A DNA stretch of 64,000 bases from Verticillium longisporum (GCA_019188255.1 JAETXT010000004.1:4526001-4590000); one strand, 5' to 3'. Counted from the stretch's first letter, positions 35,635 to 46,860 are shown. Notes: generated from the letters alone by a model not told the origin. Numbers and translations: made by a program.

Positions 35635-36846
35635 GCTGTCTCTCTCGTCCTACCTGAATGTTGGCACACTCTTCCTCCAGCTTGACGTTGATCTCACAGC
35701 TCTCACACTCACGCTTACACAGTGCCGACAGTCATGTGATGAGGTTGAAGCCCAGCTGCTCGATTCCTGCTCACGCTCTAGCCCTGACCGGACAAGCTTC
35801 CGCGATTGGGCTAAACTGAAGTTCAACGGGAGCGATGGTTTGGAAGGCTTTCGGCAGCAGCTGATTAGACACAACTCCACCATCACAGTTGTCTTAAGCT
35901 TCGCGAATCTGTCAGTACACTGTTCTACTTAGATTAACTTGGCTAACAAATGTGCCTTCGCAGCCGCACGTCTGCTACGAGCACCCAGTCTATACATGCC
36001 TGTCGAGAGTTGATCGCGAGTACAACAGTTGATTTTGAAGCCCACCTAGACCACATTCAACAAAAGCTCGACACTTTGACCCATCGCGCTGCTGCCGGTC
36101 CGAATCTCGACGTGACCACTCGCCAGCACATGGAGGAGGAAGAAAAGAGCACCAAAAGGGGTCTCGAATTCTGTGCCACACTTTTGCAGGCGATTGAACA
36201 GACCGAGGTCGCATTCTTTGAGGTCGATAGCAGTTCGGCAAGCGCCCAGGCTCAGGTCTCAACCTCCCAAATGTTGTTTGGTGAAGGAATCGAGGGGATC
36301 AAACATCACATGCGCTTCACACTTCGACAGCTTGAGCAGCATCGGGAGAAGATTGCAGACAGCCTGGTTAGCGGCTTGAAAACACCAATGTCAGCGCAAG
36401 ACCAGACCTCGCTCGATGACCTCGCGAGACAAGCGAATACTCTCAGACAGTGCCTGCGCCTCTGCTCGAATCTCCATTCTGTATTGGAGTCGCAAGTCAG
36501 CAATATCGAAAACAATGCAGAAGGCGACGACACGATTCAGTTCATGGTATCAACAGATGGCAAGACGATCAACGGCAAAAACCGAGCCGTTGGGAAGAGA
36601 CTCAAGCAAGCTTGTGGTCATTTTGGCGAAGACTCTCTTCAACAGGTCTCCCAGGATTTCAAAGCTGTCAGCATTCACTACGCCGGCCTCCAAAGGCAAA
36701 CCCCTGAGCAATCGGCCATGGAGCCTGGCACTCACGATGCGACGGCTGGAACAGACTCGGCTTTCAGGCACTGGCATGGGCCAGGTGTTACGCTCGCGAA
36801 GCAACACATGCCTGGCGCTGCCGGTACTGGTCAGACTGGTGGTTGA
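35635..36846 (+). CDS. Stand-alone STAND-type N-terminal domain protein B (5' exon missing)
   Basis: Paralogue of the gene at 32421-33573, facing away from it. The exon from about 35635 reads SYLNVGTLFLQLDVDLTAL and onward to SFANL. An intron at 35911-35963 (53 bp, GGCTAAC branch, CGCAG acceptor) falls at the same residue (ANL) as in copy A, showing common ancestry. Exon 2 continues with long amphipathic helices (CRELIASTTVDFEAHLDHIQ, QQKLDTL) and a tail containing NNAEGDDTIQFMVSTDGKTI, then SLQQVSQDF. The acceptor at 35633-35634 implies at least one upstream exon that I could not place. No NTPase or repeats follow. Confidence 0.7.
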
Positions 36847-37717
36847 ATTCGCACAATCACCAGGGGTTGGCTCGTGAGGCTGTCGCAAATGTATGTTACA
36901 GGCTCAGTAGTGGTGTGAACCGGAGAGAATCAACCTGGTGTCAGCACAATGGAAGACGATCCAAGCGCTTGTAACAACACTTTTGAAATTAGCTAACATT
37001 TGAGTCGAAATGGTATTTTGACCCACGTCTGGACTCTGTATCCGTATTGCCAGGGTTGCTCTTCAGCTACTTTTAGTCACGGAGACTGTGTCTAGTCAGA
37101 TGAGACAAGAAGCAGTGTAGAATACATTATAATTGATGTATACGCGCCATTTGTCTAAGTAAAGAGGACGAGAAGGGCCCTTCGTAGAGGGCTCGGAAAA
37201 CGAAGGCGATAATTTATGTGATAGTCGTGTGGAGGACTCTGTCTTAGCGCTTTTCATGGCCTCTAGGCTCGGTATGTATATACATCACGACCTGACTGGG
37301 TGGTCATCAGGACACCATGTGAGATTGAGCATTTAGTGATGATGCACCTGATGTGTGATAGTAGTGATGAACACGATGATTTGGAATCTCAGCCACAGCG
37401 GGGAACGCAGTGGCTCCTTGCTGGTGATACGCCATGTCGAGTCACTAGTGGGGTTCTTGAAGCCAACGCCGAACCAATAATTTCGCGCTGGGTCCCTACA
37501 GTGTTTTCAGACCGCATTGGCTCAAAGCGTAGCCGGGGATATACTGTTTTCTGCCTAGCGTATTAGTAAGCAAACACCAACTCCTGGTGAAGTGACCGTC
37601 CTCGACTGGAAGTTACCTGTCTGTCTAGAGTCACGATGGGCGCCGACAGCTCCATCCATGTGATACGTCGCGCCTACTCGCACTTTCCAACCCCCCCGGA
37701 CGCCTCACCTCCCCACC
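36847..37717. other. Intergenic
   Basis: Nothing recognised. Confidence 0.5.
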
Positions 37718-40099
37718 ATGGCAGATCAACGTCGACTAAATATCATTGAGGACAACCCCATTAAGACCGGACTTGAGGGCTTCCGCGCTTCTTTCAAGGC
37801 CGCCTGTACAAACCAGGGTATCTCTCCCTCACTGGACTCGCTTTGCAAGCTTACGAACGATGGTAACACAATCCACCCTACCGAACCTACACTACTGACC
37901 TTGTAGAATTCCAAAACTTAGCTCTCGATCTCCTCCTGGCGCTCCAAGGTTGCCAAGCGTCCCGTCTGCTTCGCTCAGGCGGGAGAGGGAAGAACCTCTT
38001 TAGCGACTTATCAAGACTCAGCTCCGCTGTCAACTCCGATGACTTCGATTTTGACCGCATCAAACCACTTTTCAAAGCATCCCTAGCCGATACCCGTGAC
38101 GACGCGGTGACCTGGGATCACGTCTACAACACCGTTGCCGAAGCGACCCCGCCGCCGCGATCAATAGCATCCTCTCTACAACAAACCCCGTGGCTCCGCA
38201 ACACGAGCGGCTTTGCGAACTCGTCCGAGCATCGGAAATACATGGACCTTGTGCTCAGGGAAGAGCTCGGCACTATGCATGTCGGGCTCCCTGGTTTCCA
38301 CAAGACATTTTTCGGACGTGTGGCCAATCTTGATACAGCTTCTCGGGCAATATTACAGACGTGCGAGGAAGGCAGCAACCCTCTATTTCGCGAAGGGTGG
38401 ACCAGTTGGCCGAATGATGCAAATCAAGACGGTGTGCTTAGCTGGTTCGCGGACATCAGCGACAAGCTGGCGGCCTTCGCAGAATCGTACAAGCCCACTC
38501 TGACCGGCCGGAGGCCGTTGGCACAGCCCAACAAGCCGATCCACGGTTCTACGGCAGAGCGCAAGCTGGACGTTGGGTTCGTGAATGACCCCCAGGCAAG
38601 AAGCGACTCTCGATGTTGCTGGTCGCAGATACTCGTCCCTGGAGAGCTGAAGAGCAATCCATCTGCCGATATCGCCTCCAAAGCATGGCTTGATTTGGGG
38701 AGATACGCAAGGGAAGTTCTCACTGCTCAAGACAATCGTCGCTTCGTTTTGGGCTTTACCATTTGCGGTTCGCTCATGAGGATATGGATGTTTGACCGGC
38801 TCGGGGGATTGCGTCTGAACGGTTTGATATCAACCACGACGGGCTGCAATTTGTCTCCACGATCATTGGGTTCCTCTGGATGGATGAGGAAGAGCTTGGC
38901 TTCGACCCTACGATCATTACAGAGAACGGCAAACGGTTCATCATGATCACACGGAACGGACAGACAGAGAGGCTCGTCATCGACCAATTAATGAAACGCG
39001 CGCCTTGCGTCGCCGGCCGGGCTACGACTTGCTGGAAAGCGCACCGCGAAGAAGACCCACAGATACCAATCGTCATCAAGGACTCCTGGCAGTTTGTGGA
39101 GCGTGACGAGGAAGGCGAATTACTTCAAGAGGCAACCGACAAAGATGTAGTCAACGTCGCTAGGTACTACCACCATGAGACCGTGGTTGTCCGTGACGAA
39201 GTTGACGACATTCGAGGCAATACTCGAAGGGGACTGGATGCTACTGAGGCAAAGAATTATCGATCAGAACGATTTATCATTCCGCAGAGCATAAGTGTAA
39301 TAGGCCCTCCACGAACAGGTCGAAGCAGTACTATCGGAGTGAAGCGGTCATCGAGCCAGACTGGTGCCCCCGTGCCACCCAGTAAACGGTCCTGTTCGGC
39401 ATCTCCAACAAAAGCAGGCAGCCACGCCATCCCTAATCGAATACATAGGCGGGTCATCCTACGCGACTACGGAAAAGCTATTTATAAGGCAAGCTCCCCG
39501 TCGGTTCTACTTGCCGCGCTAGAGGGCTGCATCCAAGGGCATGAGTCCTTGCACAAGGCAGGTTTGCTTCACCGAGACATCTCGATTAACAATCTGATGA
39601 TCAACGAGGACGACACGAACCCTTCGTGGCCCTCTTTTTGATCGACCTTGACCTTGCCATCCGAGAGCAACGAGACGGTGCCTCAGGGGCGAGAGGAAAG
39701 ACAGGTACAAGGGCTTTCATGGCGATTGGGGCCCTTCTGGGCGAGCAGCATTCCTTTATGCACGACCTTGAGTCCTTCTTCTGGGTTTTATTCTGGATAT
39801 GTATCCATTACACCGGGCCAGATGAGGGCAGAGTCGTCGCGAGATTTGACAAGTGGAACTACTTCGACACGGAGGAGCTGGCAACTTCCAAAACGGGGTT
39901 GGTTAGCAACGAAGGAGACTTTCTGAGGTTCATAAAAGGAAACTGTACATCATACTACGAGTCACTGGTTCCGTGGGTAAACAGGTTACGGAAAGTTATG
40001 TTTCCAAATGGGAGGAGATGGGAGATGGAGGACCAAGGGTTGTACACGCGAATGAGAGAAATACTTCACAAGGCGCAAATGGATCTAAGCCCGTCGTAA
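37718..40099 (+). CDS. FunK1-type fungal protein kinase, two apparent frame breaks
   Basis: ATG 37718, intron 37863-37906 (44 bp, CTGAC branch). Two single-base losses, at the G5 run 38803-38807 and the T5 run 39635-39639, must be restored to give a 779-residue protein of normal FunK1 layout. Visible features: GELKSNPSAD and GRYAREVLTAQDNRRFVLGF (N-lobe side); FDINHDGLQFVSTIIGFLWM; a catalytic loop LLHRDISINNLMI with HRD and Asn; an LIDLDLA segment in place of DFG (Asp retained); GTRAFMAIGALLGEQHSFMHD; and a C-lobe tail WVNRLRKVMFPNG. FunK1 kinases are expanded in filamentous fungi; substrates are unknown. All catalytic-loop residues are present, so if the breaks are assembly errors the enzyme is probably active. 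Confidence 0.8.
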
Positions 40100-40475
40100 G
40101 AATTTCAGTTAACCGGACTTTCTGGTCAGAACAGTACTTGAGCCCGTGCACTACGCAACAGTCCGACAAACTCCGTGGTTTTAATTCATGTATGATGTCT
40201 AGATCGACCGGCAACACCAGGGAGGTGGAGGTGTAATTAGTTGCTAACCAACAAACAGTGAACGGCGGGTTTTTCGAAACCCCTGACCGCCTCACGGCCC
40301 GTATCGGTGGTCGTGGAAATCGGCACAGCATCCATGAGACTGGCGCCCGTAGGAACTTTGCCCACCGCTTGGTGGCTGAAGATATGTCTACCCCGCGTTG
40401 TGGCTGAAATGACAGCTTCAGTATCGTGGCTAGGATGGCTGACTAACAACAGACGAAACCCACGCTGTCTCCTCC
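40100..40475. other. Intergenic
   Basis: Promoter side of the APH-like gene; nothing else seen. Confidence 0.5.
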
Positions 40476-42070
40476 ATGGCGCAGACCTTACGTGTCTGCC
40501 TTTCCTCGCCCTCGTCCAGTCAAGCTTTCAAACCCTTCATCTTTGCTGTTCGCCTCCCCGTCGTCAAGCTGCTGCCTCTCTACCCGGCAGAGGATCATCG
40601 AGATCATTTCGACACTAATAGCAGCGCGAAAACCCCACGCCACCCACACATGCAACTACCAAAAACCTCGAATTCCCTTCCGAGCGCGAGATGGACTTCG
40701 TTCGAGAATTGGGATTACAACGGCATGAAAGAGCGGTTATTGAGGTCGTTCGACACTCTCGATAAAGATGTCCTTATACACCATGCTGAGCGCATCAAAG
40801 GCCAAAAGCTCGCAATGAGCGATCCTTTCTCAGCAGGACAATCCTGGATTTGTTTCGAGATGGTCGCCGAGGACGGTAGCCTGGTGATTGCCCGTGTCCG
40901 ATTGCCTCGGCATCCCGATATCCTCCCAACAGTTACGGAGGAAGACGAAAACTACTCAATCGCATGCGAAGTGTCGACGATGCGTTTCGTAAACCAGAAG
41001 CTCCCAGCCGTGGTCGTTCCAAAAGTATACGCCTACGAAGGCCCTGGATCTCAACTTGCCACCGATGCTGGTGCCACTTACATGCTGTTGGAAGGCTTCA
41101 ATGGCAACACCCTGCAGGATATTGCACCCGATTTGTGCAGTTTGCCGGTCTGTGAACACCCTCTCCTGTTGCCCTCTATGCTCCACGTTCCTCGCCTTCG
41201 CATCTCTCGCTTTCCAACCAGCACTCGACTTGAATCTTATCTTACCAGGTACAGGTTGCAACCCAAAAGCACATTATGGCTCAGTGGACAATGGTCCAAG
41301 CACAGCTCGCAACTTTGGTATTTCCTCTAATCGGTTCCATCTCTGATGTGACGGAATCGGGAGATCCTGTCATTGGGAAGTTGTCCATATCAGCATCTGA
41401 GGGCCTCGTTCCTCAAGGGCCATTCTCCACGGCAGCCGGATACTTCACTGCCACCGGAGAAGCTGTCCTCCGTAAGGCAGGTCTCCACGACCAAGACCTC
41501 TCACACTTCAGCAGACTCGGGGCGCTGGTTTTTATCGACATTGTACGGAATACTGAGCTCTTTAAGGAATCACAGGCATGCTATCCCCTCAATCACATGG
41601 ATCTCGGCACGCAGAACATCATAGTTGACGACAAGTTCAACTTCCTGGGCCTTATCGACTGGGAGTTCGCTCAAGCTGCGCCGTGGCAGGTCAATCATTA
41701 CCCGATGCCTTTTCCACTTCTTTGGCCGGACGAAATGATAAAGAGTGCCCTGGACGACCCTCAACACATCGCACACGGAAACATGTCGCGGCAAGATTAC
41801 GCTCGAAAGCTGTATTCTGAAAAGTTCCGGGAGGCTGAATTTGTACTGAGGGAGGAAGGTCGGTATTTAGGAGGAACGTTCGCCGAGGTATTGGAGAGCC
41901 CAGCGTCAAGGGTTTATGCTTGCTTCACCAAGCTTCGAAGCTCCCCAGAACAAGATGCAGGTCATGTCCGCGAGATGGTGCGGCTCGCGTTTGGGTTTGA
42001 CAAGGCGGGAACGGATCAATACCTTGAGAGCATAAATCTCAGGCCAATAAATGTCTGCAGCGGAAGGTAA
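40476..42070 (+). CDS. APH-like phosphotransferase
   Basis: Two exons (40476-41147 and 41249-42070) with a 101-bp phase-0 intron ending CTTACCAG; 497 residues from ATG 40476. An in-frame ATG at 40650 lies nearer the usual family start and may be correct, because the first 58 residues are low-complexity. Family marks: SWICFEMVAEDGSLVIARVR (ATP-site strands), YMLLEGFNGNTLQDI (hinge), the Brenner motif HMDLGTQN with catalytic Asp and metal-binding Asn, and LIDWEFAQAAPWQ with the second Asp. In fungi such enzymes are numerous and mostly of unknown substrate (small molecule or protein). It lies next to the FunK1 gene, which shares the fold but not close sequence. Confidence 0.8.
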
Positions 42071-42197
42071 TGAGGAAAAGCCTGGCTTGACCATTGACAT
42101 GCGGATATACGTGAGGCTGCTTAGCTACTAAGACGTGATTGCGAGTATTCACTGGCCAAGAGAGGCGATGACAAACTGATGCTCCTCCTCTACCATC

Positions 42198-42971
42198 CTA
42201 ACCCTCAGTCCCATCTGCATAGTATGCTCCGACTCTTTCGCTCTGAAGTGCCGCCACCAGCTGTGTTGCTTGTTGTGTTTTTGGAGGGATCAGCTTCGGC
42301 CAGTTCTTCAACTGGGCTGATGTGGCAAATGAGAACGTTACTGGTGATCCGTGTCTCGTTTCGAAGGCAGCTCTTGCATCCATTATCACTCTGACGGAAG
42401 GTGCGTTAGGACACACAAGTTCGCGGGGAGGGCATAGACTCACAGTCCACCATCTTCGAATGGAATATCTCGAGCCTCACAGCCCGCTAGTTCCAACCTG
42501 GCACGCGGGACCTCCCACATGCGATTTGCCGCACGAACACTGCTCAACACCTCCCGCGAGACTCTGTGCGAACCCCTGTAGTACGTTGCTTGAGACTTTG
42601 CGCTCCATAGCTGTACGACAAGAATGTCAGCGTTCGCGCCGCCCCTCCTCAGTTGGAAGATATGGCCTTGGTCTTCTCGTATTCTTCGGTAATCTCCCAT
42701 GGCACACCATTCGAACGAGGAGTTGAGAGTGGACACGATGCGCTGCAAACATTAGAACGATGCCGTGACGTTTTTGCTTGATGCCTACTGTGTCTTGGAG
42801 TACGTGGAGGCGGTAGAATTCCAAACCTGCAACAGTGGAAGGCGAGAATTGAGACGTGCCTTGGTCCATCTCTGCGAGGCAGAGCCCGACCTCGCGATCT
42901 GGTATAGAATAAAATCCATCCTTTTCGAGGGCTTGAATCGCGTCCTCGACAGAAAAAGCTGTTGTAGCCAT
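42198..42971 (-). CDS. Unknown protein, three exons
   Basis: Exons 42971-42789, 42742-42444 and 42390-42198. The introns are 46 bp (CTAAT branch, TTGCAG) and 53 bp (GTGAGT donor, GTCAG). The frame closes exactly to give 224 residues, which supports a real gene. The sequence alternates helix and strand (FSVEDAIQALEKDGFY; YRRIREDQGHIFQLRRGG; VIMDARAAFETRHG; VTFSFATSAQLKNW). I think similar small uncharacterised fungal proteins exist but cannot name a family. No signal peptide or membrane span. Confidence 0.6.
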
Positions 42972-43418
42972 ACAAAGGAGGCTGGTATTGGAGACGCGAC
43001 GGAGAGATGCCTAAGGTCCAGGAACGTGGAGAGTCAGGACCAAGGTTCAGCGCTCAGAATGAGTCGATGCGCCACACCCCGTTTACCCCTCATCACATCA
43101 TGGCTTTACCCATGATCAGGATTCGGCTCCCAAGCACACCCCCTCTTTTTTTATCTCAGCCAATCATAAGCCCGATGACAGAGTGGTGGAGCATTCACAA
43201 ATCTGTGATCGCGTCCAAAGCCGACATCGAAGGCTGGCTAGATTGGATGCCTTGTGGCAACATTGAACGACGTTGTTCACCTAGGTACCATGAACTATAA
43301 AGACATGGTCGCGCATCTTCTCGCGATATACTCTTCACCGTTCGTCAGACTCACTGCCCCAGTCGCCTCTTCTCTTTCCAACCTTCTCAAGATCTGCGTG
43401 TGAAATCAAGCGGGAACC
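42972..43418. other. Intergenic, promoter of micro-gene A
   Basis: Contains TATAAA at 43296-43301 and pyrimidine-rich leader sequence before ATG 43419. Confidence 0.5.
43296..43301 (+). promoter_or_regulatory. TATA box, micro-gene A
   Basis: TATAAA, 118-123 bases upstream of ATG 43419. Confidence 0.45.
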
Positions 43419-43502
43419 ATGCCTTCCTCCAACAATCAAACCCAATGCTCAAGCTGCGGCGCTGTCTACGGTCAGGGCCAGTCCCATACCTGTAGCAAGT
43501 GA
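43419..43502 (+). CDS. CxxC micro-protein A (27 residues)
   Basis: Too short for ordinary ORF lists. ATG 43419 to TGA 43502 encodes 27 residues with CSSC near the start and a single Cys near the end (SHTCSK); a His precedes the last Cys. A complete intron signal follows 21 bases after the stop: GTATGG donor at 43524, ACTGACC branch, TGTAG acceptor ending 43578 (55 bp). A TATA box lies ~120 bp upstream. The same plan (tiny Cys ORF plus intron just after the stop) recurs at 45207, which argues that both are real genes. The motif could bind a metal; function unknown. Confidence 0.5.
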   Translation: MPSSNNQTQCSSCGAVYGQGQSHTCSK

Positions 43503-43743
43503 GGTGTAGTGAGGGAAAAGAGAGGTATGGTCTGCGTAATGTCCTACTCCTCAGCTCAACAACTGACCCGAGATGTAGTTCCAAGACTTAGGGTCTGTTC
43601 CGCGTTCTTACATGTTGCCATATGGGCAAGCTGTGGTGATTGTCATGGATCTCATGCGGTTTGGGCAGGGATTGTGTGATTCGCATTGGATATTACGGGC
43701 GAGGCACCCTCTTACTCTGACTTTCCTTACGCCATCGCACACT

Positions 43744-44911
43744 TTATCCTGGTGGCTCTGCTCTGGTTGTCCATTCCCCTCGAGTCAGGCCAAAAAGAGA
43801 ACTTGTCACAGTCGCTGAGCTAGCCAAAGATCCACCGTCTATTGTGATATTAGCAACCGCATGAGGCTCTGTCCAGCAGTTGTCGCCCTCAATCATATAT
43901 CTGCTCACACCCATGTTGGCAAATGCCCATTCGCCGTCGTTCGCAGTCATGTCAGCAATCGTTTGCGCCAGTGTCCAGTCTTTCGGACTTGTAGGCAGGA
44001 CCGTGTCAGCAAATGCCCACTCGCCATCAGCATCTGGCTCGGTCAAACACGCCAAACTATTGTCTTTCAAACCCATGATCGCGGTCTGTTGGTCGTCTAC
44101 TCGTGTCTGGCTCCAATCTGAGATCTCGACTTCCCGCGCAGTTGCCTCCATTCCGTCGTCCGTCGTCGTGGGATCGCATGGCGGATACGAAGCCTCACAG
44201 TATACATCGGATACCCGAGGAAGTGTTGAACTCTTCTTTGCCATTTTACGCGGCCGTAGCGGACTCGAAACCGTAGTCTCTCGTGGTCGTTTGCTGTCAA
44301 CCCTCGGGAGGCTTTGCAGTCGATCCAACTCCCCGGCAATAACTTCGTTGAAATGTGATATTCTTTGCCGCATAAAAATGGCTCCAGGCTGGTCCCGGTC
44401 GTACTTGCAACCGTGCCTCAAAAATCGATGTACCCGTTGGAAGACTTCATGACAGAACGGGCAGGTTTCATAGCACTGGACATCTACGGCGCACATTCAT
44501 TAACCTAACGCGCCTAACAAGTGTTGAAGTAAGAAACGTACGCGTTTGAAAGTGTCGCACGAGATTGCCTCGAGTCGCGTACGGTCCGCCCTTAGCGCAT
44601 TTGTCGAACGGGCAGGGAAATACATTTGGCTGGATAGAAGAATCATGTCTGTCCTCATCTCCAACACAGCTGTCATAGCTGTCTTCCACGTTGATGGCAT
44701 TGGTAGATTGTGCTATATGCATTCTACAGAGCTCCAACTCAGCGACTAGAAGACGTTCTCGCGACTGCTCCATGGTTGGCTCTAGGAAACAGGTTAAGTT
44801 TAGTAGCGGGCGACTTACTCGATACTCCTCGACATGGTTGAAGAGCTTCTGATTGGATGGGAAAAGTGTGAAGCAAGTCTGACATTGACGGTGCTGTGTA
44901 TAGTCGGCCAT
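43744..44911 (-). CDS. C2H2 zinc-finger protein with GEWAFA repeats
   Basis: Two exons (44911-44542 and 44483-43744) around a 58-bp intron (GTACGT donor, CCGTAG acceptor); 369 residues. The N-terminus carries a finger-like CQTC...FNHVEEY. A second finger is CPFDKC...RHFQTH. A third, CPFCHEVF...HRFLRHGC, directly follows the splice junction, so the intron splits the finger array. A basic segment (KRPRE ... RPRKMAKK) may be a nuclear signal. The C-terminal half is acidic and contains the near-repeat GEWAFAD ... GEWAFAN, with TLAQTIADMTAND between, possibly an activation region. Probably a transcription regulator; targets unknown. Confidence 0.75.
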
Positions 44912-45206
44912 TTCAGTGGGGCATATAGATCAAAGTGAAAAAGAGGCGAGATGGTGGGACTTTTTTTGCGAGGGTGGCGACTTAAATCCAAAGCCCTTGT
45001 TGGTCAGGTCACGTTGGCTCCCTTTGTTTGGGTGGGTCGATCCGACCCGACCACTTCGGAAATCGGGCTGGGACCATCTGCCCAACATAGACCACGGACC
45101 AAGCATTTAAGTTGGCGAAAGCCCCAGCATCGAACCAGCGCGATACAACAACCACCCTCACTTCATGTCAAAACCATCAACACAGCTATACGGCACTGTC
45201 AGGACC

Positions 45207-45287
45207 ATGGCCGATTGCGAGGCTTGCGACAACGGCATTAAAGATGGCGGCATCTGCACGAGCTGCAAAGGCACGGGAAAAGTCTGA
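45207..45287 (+). CDS. CxxC micro-protein B (26 residues)
   Basis: ATG 45207 to TGA 45287 encodes 26 residues with two CxxC pairs: CEACDNG and CTSCKGTG. The second matches the CxxCxGxG repeat of the DnaJ zinc-finger region and the first is a partial match, so one zinc ion could be bound by a single paired unit. An intron signal follows 35 bases after the stop (GTAAGC at 45323, AACTGACC branch, ACAG ending 45373; 51 bp), as in micro-gene A. Function unknown. It could act as a stripped-down zinc module or as a regulatory peptide; both are inference. Confidence 0.5.
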   Translation: MADCEACDNGIKDGGICTSCKGTGKV

Positions 45288-45639
45288 GCGCAACTGTGGC
45301 CTGAGGAATCGAAATTGATCAGGTAAGCTCGGATGGTTGGAGCATCCCAACTCAAGAATGCAACTGACCACAGGCAAGACCTTGGTAGAGAGTATCTCAA
45401 ACATGTCACGTGGGGCGCAAGAGGAGCACAATGGCGAATGAGGCACCGATGGCTGTGTTTACTGTATCGCTCGTAGGATTTGAATAATTGCAACACGGTT
45501 GTCTGCGCTCCGTTCCCGTTTTCGTCTGTCGTTCTCCCTCTACCCTCATGCCCATCTTGGGCAGGAGCTTATCCAAATCCCCGCTGAGTCAGCAACTTGG
45601 TATACCAATAACTGCAGGTAATCCGATTATTTTGTGTCT

Positions 45640-45950
45640 CCCTTTTTCGTGAGTACTGCAACATACGATTCAATCACGCATTTGTGAGGACCCCTGTCGC
45701 TATCATTAGTCCCGTAGTTTGTGACCCTTCTCCACAATATTGTTTTTCACCCTTCTGTGAGAACCCCTGTAAAACATGAGTTATCACCTTTTTGTGATAA
45801 TGCTGTCGCTAGATTTGGTCCGCCTTACCACCATTCACTGTTCTGTGAGTACCCCCCCCTGTGAACCATGATTCATCACCTATTTGTGAAAAACCCTGTC
45901 GCTATCTTTCCGCCCAACATCATTACCCTTCACCCTTCTGTGAGAGCCCC
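45640..45950. repeat. Degenerate tandem repeat with TCAC-N6-GTGA cores
   Basis: TGTGA (or CGTGA/TTGTGA) recurs at about 45648, 45683, 45719, 45756, 45793, 45844, 45885 and 45939. The first five steps are 35-37 bp and the later ones 41-54 bp. Most copies are followed by CCCCTGT or CCTGTCGCTA, and several are preceded by TCACCCTTC or TCACCTTTT, forming TCAC-N6-GTGA inverted repeats. Confidence 0.7.
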
Positions 45951-46860
45951 TGTACCACGAGCTCAGACCACAGATTAAGAGAACAAGCGGGGAAAGCGGT
46001 CAGTCTAATGCGACGAGCCCTGTCACGGTAAATCAGACGTGTCTTAAGCAACCTCCTTGACTTCGTTGGTTCCCTGTGGCTTTCCTTGTTGAAGGGTTCA
46101 TGGGTATAGGGATGTTTATGTGCACCCCACTCTATGACCGGGACATTAACACCTCGCCCCCGAAGGAACTGCTACACCCGCATGCAAGTACCACATTCGA
46201 CATCCGTTCGACACACTAATATTGTATCATGGAAGTTCAGTGAGGCCATATAACCACGGCTTTTGTGTACGTGACGAGGGCATGATTGCAATAGACTTTC
46301 TACCTCTGGCACTTGCTTTAATATCGAAAGGCAGCAATGATTGTATGCTCGCCTAGGTTACCGCCAAGCCATATCCAAGCCATATCCTCATCGGAACGTA
46401 GTAGAATAAGGGAGTGGTCATCCTGGAGAAACAAGCCTTGGCGTCAACTGCTGTTGACCTCTGTCTCCCGTCAGGGGTTAGCACGACCTCGCTCATGGCC
46501 GGTGAAGCTGCAGGCCCATGCGAGCCAAGGGGATACACCACAGGTATGCGTCGTTCTGCCAATGTCATTGGGCATGCGCCTGGATGGTCGAGGTGTACCC
46601 CTCGGCCACCTATGTTTCCCGGGGGCTCTATCCAAGGCGATGGCCACAGAGTGGCTTCCGTCGGACAGCGGGGTCAGTAACTCCTTCGCTGTCTCATCAA
46701 CCGGAAGTATAAAACGGCACAGGACTGACACTGAGAGACTCGCCACCTGCACTTCAACACAGGGACTTTACTGACAAACTTCTTGATTCTCAATCGATCA
46801 GTAAGTGCAGTACCTCTTGTGATAGCAGCATCCCTTTACGTAGCTGACCGGCAAGAAAAA
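45951..46860. other. Intergenic, promoter and leader of the gene at 46861
   Basis: Holds a TATA box (46708-46714) and a 5'-leader intron (46801-46855). Nothing else recognised. Confidence 0.5.
46708..46714 (+). promoter_or_regulatory. TATA box
   Basis: TATAAAA 153 bases upstream of ATG 46861; about 98 bases after removing the leader intron. Confidence 0.6.

Noticed and set aside
44776..44812. 37-bp intron in the first exon of the minus-strand C2H2 gene
   Set aside because: Donor and acceptor look good, but removal breaks the frame before the second finger; reading through keeps it.
45640..45950. Regularly spaced repeats as a CRISPR array
   Set aside because: The host is clearly eukaryotic, units are degenerate, the gaps are not unique spacers of fixed size, and no cas gene is present.
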